DNA of 6,743 nucleotides, from NCBI GenBank assembly GCA_001701075.1, contig DAAK01000089.1, positions 1-6,743 of the forward strand, in the 5' to 3' direction. Source of the DNA: Bacteroidales bacterium GP3. Lineage in GTDB: Bacteria; Bacteroidota; Bacteroidia; Bacteroidales; Muribaculaceae. The translations under genes and the position numbers were made by a program. The notes beneath the pieces were generated by a model that was not told the DNA's origin, made no database searches, and worked only from the letters and a program-made list of their open reading frames with translations. This document shows positions 1 through 5,162 of the stretch, one piece after another (within the stretch, counting starts at the first letter, position 1; every line of letters starts with the position of its first letter).

Positions 1-674
1 GCATATAAATCAGTATCCTTGCTTTCCGGCTCGTCGTTGACCATCCGGCCTGAAAGCATATAGAATAGGCGACCCATAGGATCTTGATATTGCTTGTATT
101 CTTCACTCCAATGTGCTTGGCATTCACGACATAATGACGCCGGAGCTTCAGAATAGCCATCCGGCACATTGACATTAAGGAACATCCCCTGAGGCAATCC
201 CTCTTCCAATAGACGGGGAACCAAAGCATCCACGATAGGACGAACTGCTGAAAAGTCAGCATCCGGATCATGCGTAGTCAGAGAGAAACCTAAGGCCGGA
301 ACACCCCAAGAGCAACCTTCCTGCACTGCTCCCATAGTCCCGCTATAAAGCACATTGACCGAAGCATTGCTGCCATGATTGATGCCGGCAACAACGAGGT
401 CGGGCTTACGGCCATCAAGAACAGAATAGCATGAGATCTTTACGCAATCGACTGGAGTGCCGTTGCAACTATATAGCTTTGAGCCCTCAACCGGACTCTT
501 CTCTTCCCTAACACGCAGAGGAGCCTCAAACGTAAGAGCCATCGATTGGCCACTTCTTCCTTGATCGGGACATACGGCAATCACTTCACCGTAAGGCACG
601 AGCATCGAGATAAGTTCCCTGACACCCTTGGCCATATAGCCATCATCGTTGCTGACAAGTATTAGTTTCTTCAT
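1..674 (-). CDS. surE: 5'/3'-nucleotidase SurE, C-terminus cut by window edge
   Basis: SurE is a metal-dependent cytosolic phosphatase that removes phosphate from nucleoside 5'- and 3'-monophosphates; family members often also act on short polyphosphate. I translated this frame by hand: 224 complete codons from the ATG at 674-672, with no stop before the left edge. The family usually has about 250-260 residues, so roughly the last 30 are missing. Visible signatures are the N-terminal SNDDG (residues 8-12, metal ligands D10 and D11), GRSGQS (39-44, expected ligand S41) and GINHGSN (97-103, expected ligand N99), followed by YSGTMGAVQEG (110-120). These make the assignment firm. The start is the only sensible one because the motif lies directly behind it; the upstream sequence is A-rich with no clear ribosome binding site. 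The gene follows the glycosyltransferase on the same strand after a 313-bp repeat-filled gap. In many Bacteroidales surE precedes lpxB, which may lie past the left edge (inference). Confidence 0.96.
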   Translation of the reverse strand, partial: MKKLILVSNDDGYMAKGVRELISMLVPYGEVIAVCPDQGRSGQSMALTFEAPLRVREEKSPVEGSKLYSCNGTPVDCVKISCYSVLDGRKPDLVVAGINHGSNASVNVLYSGTMGAVQEGCSWGVPALGFSLTTHDPDADFSAVRPIVDALVPRLLEEGLPQGMFLNVNVPDGYSEAPASLCRECQAHWSEEYKQYQDPMGRLFYMLSGRMVNDEPESKDTDLY

Positions 675-684
675 ATCTTTTTCT

Positions 685-712
685 AATTTAGAATTTTGAA
701 TTTAGAATTTAA
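685..712. repeat. Heptamer tandem array, AATTTAG type (4 units)
   Basis: Four in-phase 7-bp units can be read: AATTTAG (685-691), AATTTTG (692-698), AATTTAG (699-705) and AATTTAA (706-712). The array begins 10 bp upstream of the surE start codon, so it lies in the surE leader if transcription comes from the right. The same heptamer, in the opposite orientation, occurs at 2035-2055. With the few bases to its left (TAA at 684, CTA at 683) it contains stop codons in all six frames. Confidence 0.85.
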
Positions 713-733
713 AATCATCTGTACTCTGGCGAA

Positions 734-936
734 GCAGGTCGGAGACCTGCCATTTATGAGGTAACCCCAGACTTTAGTCTGGGGTAATCCAGACCAAGCA
801 AAGAAGCCTCGGAGAGGCGCTTTATGATAGATTCTCAGCACCATAAGACGCCTCTCCGAGGCTATTGTTCTTTTGTTTCATACTCCCCAGGCTGAAGCCT
901 GGGGTTTTGGCATGATCATCAGGTCTCCGACCTGAT
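734..936. repeat. Composite inverted repeat of six mirrored hairpins (REP-like)
   Basis: Six local inverted repeats occur in the order A (734-750, 7-bp stem, GGA loop), B (764-785, up to 10-bp stem), C (806-818), C' (850-862), B' (885-904, 9-bp stem, GA loop) and A' (918-936, 8-bp stem, TCC loop). A' is the reverse complement of A in its core, B' resembles B inverted, and C' is the reverse complement of C over 15 bp (805-819 against 849-863). Pairing positions that sum to 1669 aligns A with A' and B with B'; C with C' needs sum 1668, a one-base indel. The whole is therefore a single imperfect inverted repeat centred near 834. It resembles palindromic REP/BIME-type intergenic elements, but no mobilising gene is present here and its function is unknown. 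It could affect mRNA ends or stability on the minus strand. Confidence 0.85.
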
Positions 937-938
937 CT

Positions 939-987
939 GTCATCAGTCTTCAGCCCTCTGACACCTGGAATCTGGCATCTGGCATCT
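939..987. repeat. Degenerate heptamer array (TCTGGCA / GTCTTCA type)
   Basis: Seven-base phasing is visible as GTCATCA, GTCTTCA, GCCCTCT, GACACCT, GGAATCT, GGCATCT, GGCATCT. Only the last units are close to perfect repeats (TCTGGCA at 971-977 and 978-984). The 11-mer TCAGTCTTCAG at 943-953 recurs exactly at 1996-2006 and 2003-2013, at the other end of the glycosyltransferase gene. The array stops at base 987, immediately next to the glycosyltransferase stop codon. Confidence 0.6.
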
Positions 988-1980
988 TTAAAAATGCAGA
1001 TATCGGTCAAACACGATGCATCTGTCAGCTCCAGGAAGAGTAGAGAGTATATCTGTCTCCGGAAAATTCCTATATTTCCCTCTCATCTTCTTGAAATCCC
1101 TATGAGCCTTCAGGATAGCCTTGGCATTCGGGAAATCAAGTTTTGCCACATACATGAAAAATGCGAGGGTATCCATCAGACGACGCTTGAAAAGCACCTT
1201 CTTCCCTTTCTTTTTGGGAAGATTCTTATGCAAAAGCAAAAGGTTGTTACGGAAGTTGAGATACGTCTTCTTGGGATTCCCCTGGGCGAGAGAAGCCCCG
1301 CCAAGATGATAGACGTGAGAGTCAGGTACCACACAGACCCTATAGCCAAGATTATGAATACGGCAACATAAGTCAATCTCCTCCATATGTGCAAAAAATA
1401 ATTCGTCAAGACCTCCGGCATCAAAATAAATGTCGCGCCTCACCATCAAAGCCGCGCCCGAAGCCCACGCTATGTCGGCAGGACCGCAATCATACTGATT
1501 AAGATCATATTCTATTTTATCAAACAGGCGCCCACGACAGAAAGGATAACCATACTTGTCAAGAAGACCTCCGGCTGCCCCTGCATATTCGAACATGTTT
1601 CTCTTTCGATAAGAAAGTATTTTCGGTTGGCAAGCGCCAACATCAGGATGAGCGTTCATGAATTCCAGCAATGGCTGCCACCAACCCGGAGGTGTCTCAA
1701 CATCGGAATTCAAAAGCACCACAAACTCCGACTCAATCTCAGCAATGGCTCGGTTGTAACCACCGGAAAAGCCAAGATTCTCGTCAAATGCAAGTATCTT
1801 GACATTTGGAAACTCTTCACACATCAATTTCAGAGAGTCATCCGTAGAGCCATTATCTGCCACAATCACCTCCACATCCGGTCCCTGGGTATTGGCTACG
1901 ACAGACGGCAGGAACTCACGAAGAAGTTTTTCCCCGTTCCAGTTAAGAATTATTACCGAAAGTATATTTCCGAGTGCCAT
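988..1980 (-). CDS. Family 2 glycosyltransferase (GT2)
   Basis: This is a 330-residue GT-A fold glycosyltransferase of family 2, the group that includes rhamnosyltransferases and other sugar transferases building surface polysaccharide or lipopolysaccharide from nucleotide sugars. Visible motifs, in order, are SVIILNWNG (8-16, start of the nucleotide-binding fold), VADNGSTDDS (40-49), NLGFSGGYNRA (68-78), the metal-binding DXD-like LLNSDVETP (89-97, D93), ASGAALMVRR (173-182) and the acidic HMEEIDLCCR (198-207, candidate catalytic E201/D203) followed by HVYHLGG (222-228). There is no signal peptide or clear membrane helix. The lysine/arginine-rich C-terminal third (256-303) could lie against the inner membrane. 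The start is directly upstream of the first motif, with no Shine-Dalgarno; instead a heptamer array ends (in transcription order) 7 bp before the ATG. It lies 58 bp downstream of mtaB on the same strand and is probably cotranscribed. Donor and acceptor cannot be told from sequence. Confidence 0.93.
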   Translation of the reverse strand: MALGNILSVIILNWNGEKLLREFLPSVVANTQGPDVEVIVADNGSTDDSLKLMCEEFPNVKILAFDENLGFSGGYNRAIAEIESEFVVLLNSDVETPPGWWQPLLEFMNAHPDVGACQPKILSYRKRNMFEYAGAAGGLLDKYGYPFCRGRLFDKIEYDLNQYDCGPADIAWASGAALMVRRDIYFDAGGLDELFFAHMEEIDLCCRIHNLGYRVCVVPDSHVYHLGGASLAQGNPKKTYLNFRNNLLLLHKNLPKKKGKKVLFKRRLMDTLAFFMYVAKLDFPNAKAILKAHRDFKKMRGKYRNFPETDILSTLPGADRCIVFDRYLHF

Positions 1981-1987
1981 GGTATTT

Positions 1988-2029
1988 GTCAGTTGTCAGT
2001 CTTCAGTCTTCAGTTTTCAGTTGTCAGTT
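1988..2029. repeat. Heptamer tandem array, KTCAGTY type (6 units)
   Basis: Six contiguous 7-bp units fit the consensus (G/T)TCAGT(C/T): GTCAGTT, GTCAGTC, TTCAGTC, TTCAGTT, TTCAGTT, GTCAGTT. The array fills most of the 58-bp gap between mtaB and the glycosyltransferase and lies 7 bp upstream of the latter's start codon, so it forms its leader. Read on the minus strand each unit contains TGA, giving stops in all three frames of the transcribed direction. Short heptanucleotide repeats of this kind are known in cyanobacteria as STRR sequences; similarity in kind is all that is claimed. Confidence 0.9.
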
Positions 2030-2034
2030 CTCTG

Positions 2035-2069
2035 AATTCTAAATTCTAAATTCTAAATTTTCAATTAAG
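2035..2069. repeat. Heptamer tandem array, AATTCTA type, overlapping the mtaB 3' end
   Basis: Three perfect AATTCTA units (2035-2041, 2042-2048, 2049-2055) are followed by two degenerate ones (AATTTTC, AATTAAG). On the minus strand the perfect units read TAGAATT and supply the last codons and the TAG stop (2041-2039) of mtaB. This is the same heptamer as at 685-712 but inverted. Because 7 is not a multiple of 3, the three perfect units place TAG in all three minus frames and TAA in all three plus frames. Confidence 0.9.
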
Positions 2070-3352
2070 CTTTGCTCATCAAGAATGAGGGGCGTGATCG
2101 TATTATAAAGAGATTCAGAAGCTTTGGCTCGTACACGCAAGTAATTGTCGGTGTGCCCATACATCACGCCATCTTCCTCTGCGTCAGGATGCTCCCAAAG
2201 CACAGGACGAGCTGTGCCGATAAAGCGACTTGAGAACTCCCGCAATTTCTCATCACTCAGCTTTGTGAGCATCGCTACCCTACGGTGCTTTTCCTTCTGA
2301 CTTACTTGATGAGATATACCAAGAGCCTTTGTACCGGGACGCTCCGAATAAGGGAACACATGGTATCGGCTCACCGGAAGCGAGGCTGCATAACTGAAAC
2401 TTCTTTCCCACTCCTCATCAGTCTCACCTCGGGCTCCAGCTATTATGTCAACGCCTATAAAGGCATCCGGAATAAGATCCCGGATTAGGCTTATCCGCTC
2501 GGTAAAGAGATCAGTCCTATACCGACGATTCATCAGACGGAGCACTTCGTCAGACCCTGACTGCAATGGGATATGAAAACTTGGCATGAAAGCACGGCTT
2601 TCTTCTGCTATCCAACGCACTATCTCCTCAGTCAGGAGATTCGGCTCGATACTCGATATCCTATACCTTTCTATCCCTTCCACAGCATCAAGACGCTTGA
2701 GCAACTCAAGGAAATCTTCACCAGTATCCTTGCCAAAGCATCCTACATTGACTCCAGTGAGCACTATTTCCTTACCTCCGGCCTCAGCTGCCTTTTCTGC
2801 CTCACTGACAAGGTCGGCGATCTTTCCGGATCGGCTCCGGCCACGGGCGAAAGGAATGGTGCAGTATGTGCAGAAATAGTCGCATCCATCCTGCACTTTC
2901 AGCCAATATCGGGTCCTGTCGCCACGCTCGCAGGCCCCACGGAATTCCCGGATATCCAGATAGTCGTGGACAGCAACCTGACTTCTTCGGTCGGCTTCCC
3001 ACTTCTCCAGAAATTCTGCAATGCGAAGCTTCTCATCATTGCCAAGCACTATATCCACTCCTTCGATAGAAGCCACTTCCTGAGGTTTCAGCTGGGCATA
3101 GCATCCCGTGACCACAAGCGTGGCATCGGGCCAGCGGTTGCGAAGACGCCTGATTAGAGACCTTCCTTTCTTGTCGGCCACCTCAGTCACAGAGCAGGTA
3201 TTGACCACCACAATATCTGGCGTCTCTTCGGGGAGAGCCCTTATAATGCCCCTCCCGGCAAGTTGCATCCCAATGGCAGATGTCTCAGAAAAATTGAGCT
3301 TGCATCCAAGAGTATGGTAGGAAGCCCTGAGTATATTGGATCCGTCGGTCAT
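2039..3352 (-). CDS. mtaB: tRNA (t6A37) C2-methylthiotransferase MtaB
   Basis: MtaB is a radical-SAM enzyme with two iron-sulfur clusters that converts N6-threonylcarbamoyladenosine at position 37 of ANN-decoding tRNAs to its 2-methylthio form (ms2t6A). The 437-residue product shows the family's three parts. First is an N-terminal UPF0004 domain with cluster cysteines C17 (TLGCKLN), C53 (NTCSV) and C84 (VTGCYAQ). Next is a radical-SAM domain with the CxxxCxxC motif DGCDYFCTYC (C157, C161, C164), then LTGVNVG (198-204) and HIPLQSGSD (260-268). Last is a C-terminal TRAM-like region from about 380. CKLN after the first cysteine and TIPFARG favour MtaB over MiaB or RimO. The ATG at 3352 puts the first motif at residue 11. 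The final residues and stop are encoded by a heptamer repeat. An 18-bp palindrome lies 12 bp upstream of the start, and the MBL-fold gene ends 68 bp upstream. Confidence 0.95.
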   Translation of the reverse strand: MTDGSNILRASYHTLGCKLNFSETSAIGMQLAGRGIIRALPEETPDIVVVNTCSVTEVADKKGRSLIRRLRNRWPDATLVVTGCYAQLKPQEVASIEGVDIVLGNDEKLRIAEFLEKWEADRRSQVAVHDYLDIREFRGACERGDRTRYWLKVQDGCDYFCTYCTIPFARGRSRSGKIADLVSEAEKAAEAGGKEIVLTGVNVGCFGKDTGEDFLELLKRLDAVEGIERYRISSIEPNLLTEEIVRWIAEESRAFMPSFHIPLQSGSDEVLRLMNRRYRTDLFTERISLIRDLIPDAFIGVDIIAGARGETDEEWERSFSYAASLPVSRYHVFPYSERPGTKALGISHQVSQKEKHRRVAMLTKLSDEKLREFSSRFIGTARPVLWEHPDAEEDGVMYGHTDNYLRVRAKASESLYNTITPLILDEQSLIENLEFRI

Positions 3353-3364
3353 ATTTTTGATTTA

Positions 3365-3382
3365 AGTTTCGCATGCGAAACT
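3365..3382. promoter_or_regulatory. 18-bp perfect palindrome upstream of mtaB
   Basis: AGTTTCGCA at 3365-3373 is followed directly by its reverse complement TGCGAAACT at 3374-3382. Beyond one A/A mismatch the symmetry continues for two more pairs. It lies in the 68-bp gap between the MBL-fold gene and mtaB, 12 bp before the mtaB ATG. It has no T-tract on either strand, so it does not look like an intrinsic terminator. On the minus strand TAGTTTCG (3383-3376) matches the TAnnTTTG -7 consensus at 7 of 8 positions and overlaps the palindrome, so an operator over an mtaB promoter is possible. A widespread intergenic repeat is the main alternative. Confidence 0.5.
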
Positions 3383-3420
3383 AAAGGTTTATAGTGTTAA
3401 AAGGTTATGGGGATGAATTT

Positions 3421-4365
3421 TCATTTTCTAAATACAAACCATCTTGTCATGTCGAACCTGGGAAGCGCAGTAAGCTGCACATCGGCCTTGCGGTCTTCCA
3501 TTGTCTCCATGGCGCTCCCTATTTTAATACCCTTCTTTTCAAGCGCCTCCCTTATCGTGCGGAGTGCCAATTGAGGGGTGTTGTTGTCTTGGGAAAGATG
3601 GCAAAGAAATATATGGTTGAGCCCCGGATTGATTATCTCGCAAAGGAAAGATGCCGTCTGCCTATTATCGAGATGACCTGAGCCACTCGCTATGCGAGCC
3701 TTCAGATATTCCGGATAGCGACCCAAGCGAAGCATTTGGGCATCATAATTAGCCTCTATCATGAGATAAGTGGCCTGACTCATATAGTAGCGGGCTCTTT
3801 CGGTCACTTCTCCTAAGTCGGTGGCAATGACAAACCGTCGGGAGTCAAATTCAATGGAAAATCCCATATTATCAGTCCCATCATGCGGAACATCAAATGC
3901 AGTTATCTCAAAGTCGAGCACCTTAAAAGGAATCTCCTTGAATATCGGCACATGATACTCCTTGATTCGCTTGGATATGGAATGACGACGAAGCATTCCA
4001 TTCAGCACCCTGTTGGTGCAAAAGAGCTTTAAATGCCGGTTGTTGCGGAGCAATGCATAGACATATTTCACATGGTCGGCGTGGTCATGAGTGAGCAAGA
4101 CTCCCTTTACATGATGCATCGACACGCCATTGGCAGCCAGTCCCCGTTCCAAATCCTCAGTACGAATCCCTACATCAACAATTAAGCCCCCCTCTCTTGA
4201 ACCGATATAACAGCTATTGCCACTTGAGCCGCTGCCGAAAGAACAAAAATACAAAGGTTTGGGCGCAAGCGACGGAGCTTCTGGTTCTGAAGCCGTGTCA
4301 TATGGATTTCCCCACTCCTCAAACGGGAGCTCCGGTTGGTCGTCAAAGTAGATCTTCCTGCTCAT
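3421..4365 (-). CDS. MBL-fold metallohydrolase, YycJ/WalJ-like
   Basis: The 314-residue product is a metallo-beta-lactamase-fold hydrolase with a complete two-metal site: HDHADH (93-98), VPHDG (159-163, H161), ATDLG (181-185, D183) and CHLSQDNN (255-262, H256). It also has SGHLDN (229-234). The opening CSFGSGSSGNSCYIG (41-55) and the SGHLDN and CHLSQDNN motifs are typical of the YycJ/WalJ (VicX) subgroup. These are cytosolic proteins of uncertain substrate, linked in Firmicutes to the WalRK locus and proposed to be nucleases; no walRK genes are seen here. About 37 residues precede the core and are acidic and proline-rich (FDDQPELPFEEWG), unlike short family members. The ATG overlaps the upstream methylase stop by 4 bp (ATGA), which supports this start and translational coupling. 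A TTG at codon 38 is a less likely alternative start. Confidence 0.9.
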   Translation of the reverse strand: MSRKIYFDDQPELPFEEWGNPYDTASEPEAPSLAPKPLYFCSFGSGSSGNSCYIGSREGGLIVDVGIRTEDLERGLAANGVSMHHVKGVLLTHDHADHVKYVYALLRNNRHLKLFCTNRVLNGMLRRHSISKRIKEYHVPIFKEIPFKVLDFEITAFDVPHDGTDNMGFSIEFDSRRFVIATDLGEVTERARYYMSQATYLMIEANYDAQMLRLGRYPEYLKARIASGSGHLDNRQTASFLCEIINPGLNHIFLCHLSQDNNTPQLALRTIREALEKKGIKIGSAMETMEDRKADVQLTALPRFDMTRWFVFRK

Positions 4366-5114
4366 TTTTTCTCATATCTGCGGCGGTCGCCACCTTTCGC
4401 TCCGGCATAGAGGAGGAATATTGCCGGACGCTTGTCATAGTCATATTTTCTTTTTCGCCATGCCTGTGCCTTAGCTGTCACCACTTCTTCCTTATCAGGA
4501 TCAGTAATATCGCATGCCACACACAACATCGTGGCCGGAGAGAGTGCCTCTGACAAAAGCTCCACCATCCTGTTATTGCGATACGGGGTCTCTATGAATA
4601 TCTGAGTCATATCCCGCGATGCTGATTCTGTTTCGAGGCGCTTCAGGGTTTTCCGACGTTCTGCCCCATCAATAGGAAGATAGCCATGAAAGGCAAAACC
4701 CTGCCCGTTGAATCCGGATGCCATCAGCGACATCAATATGGAACTCGGGCCTACAAGCGGTATCACCCTCAATCCTTCCCTTTGCGCTATTTCTACCGGA
4801 TGACTTCCAGGATCTGCAACAGCAGGACATCCAGCTTCACTCATGACGCCGATTGGCTCTCCATTTCGAAGAGGCTCAAGCATAGCTCCAACCTCCTCGG
4901 GACCCGTATGACGGTCGAGGACATCAAATGTGCAGTCAGCTATCGGGAATGCAGCATCTATATGCTTTAGATAGCGGCGAGCAGTGCGCAGATTCTCTAC
5001 TATAAAATGGCGCAATTGACGCAAAACCTCCAAATTTCCGGCTGGTATGACGTCGGAAACGGGGGCTCCGCTGATTGGAACTGGTACAAGATAAAGGGCC
5101 GATTGAATTTTCAT
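4362..5114 (-). CDS. RsmI-like SAM-dependent methyltransferase (tetrapyrrole methylase fold)
   Basis: This 250-residue protein has the tetrapyrrole (corrin/porphyrin) methylase fold shared with RsmI, the enzyme that 2'-O-methylates C1402 of 16S rRNA. Supporting motifs are LYLVPVPIS near the N-terminus (8-15), GVMSEAGCPAVADPG (89-103, the counterpart of RsmI's glycine-rich SDAGTPxxSDPG loop), VIPLVGPSSILMSLMASG (117-134), FAFHGYLP (140-147), IFIETPYRNN (172-181) and the terminal RPAIFLLYAG (229-238). It is shorter than typical RsmI (about 280 residues) and its SAM-loop differs at several positions, so it is likely the Bacteroidota paralog whose substrate is not established rather than rsmI itself. 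It heads the minus-strand gene series: its start is 4 bp from a -7 motif at 5126-5119, and its stop overlaps the MBL-fold gene start. Confidence 0.88.
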   Translation of the reverse strand: MKIQSALYLVPVPISGAPVSDVIPAGNLEVLRQLRHFIVENLRTARRYLKHIDAAFPIADCTFDVLDRHTGPEEVGAMLEPLRNGEPIGVMSEAGCPAVADPGSHPVEIAQREGLRVIPLVGPSSILMSLMASGFNGQGFAFHGYLPIDGAERRKTLKRLETESASRDMTQIFIETPYRNNRMVELLSEALSPATMLCVACDITDPDKEEVVTAKAQAWRKRKYDYDKRPAIFLLYAGAKGGDRRRYEKK

Positions 5115-5118
5115 ACTA

Positions 5119-5126
5119 CAAAATTA
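5119..5126 (-). promoter_or_regulatory. -7 promoter motif for the minus-strand methylase series
   Basis: Read on the minus strand the bases are TAATTTTG, an exact match to the Bacteroidota -7 consensus TAnnTTTG. The motif ends 4 bp before the methylase ATG, so transcription would start at or within a few bases of the start codon. No good -33 TTTG element was found at the expected distance, which lowers confidence. Confidence 0.5.
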
Positions 5127-5147
5127 ACAAAATTCCCCGTTTTTTGC

Positions 5148-5155
5148 TAATTTTG
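5148..5155 (+). promoter_or_regulatory. -7 promoter motif for rsmF
   Basis: TAATTTTG on the plus strand is identical to the motif serving the opposite direction and matches TAnnTTTG exactly. It ends 7 bp before the rsmF ATG, leaving room for only a very short leader. No clear -33 TTTG is visible at the usual distance. Confidence 0.5.
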
Positions 5156-5162
5156 CGGTGAA

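Larger units (their letters stand above)
675..987. other. Repeat-filled intergenic region between glycosyltransferase and surE
   Basis: This 313-bp gap holds no convincing gene. From left to right it contains an A/T-rich heptamer array (685-712), six hairpins arranged as one large inverted repeat (734-936), and degenerate heptamers (939-987) that end against the glycosyltransferase stop codon. No TAnnTTTG promoter match was found on the minus strand in the part nearest surE, so whether surE has its own promoter here or depends on readthrough is open. Both flanking genes are on the minus strand. Confidence 0.85.

Noticed and set aside
885..908. Hairpin B' followed by TTTT, resembling an intrinsic terminator on the plus strand
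   Set aside because: No plus-strand gene lies upstream, the T-tract is only four bases, and the hairpin is better explained as part of the six-hairpin repeat. On the minus strand, where the genes are, no T-tract follows.
822..1010. Minus-strand 62-codon open frame in the glycosyltransferase-surE gap
   Set aside because: It consists almost entirely of the hairpin and heptamer repeats, overlaps the end of the glycosyltransferase gene, and its translation resembles no protein family.
994..1371. Plus-strand 125-codon open frame
   Set aside because: It lies antisense to the glycosyltransferase coding sequence and has no domain signature.
1988..2069. Tandem repeats as a possible CRISPR array
   Set aside because: The units are 7 bp with no spacers and there are no cas genes, so this is a simple tandem repeat.
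2573..3157. Plus-strand 194-codon open frame
   Set aside because: It is antisense to the strongly supported mtaB gene, has no recognisable motif and no start signal.
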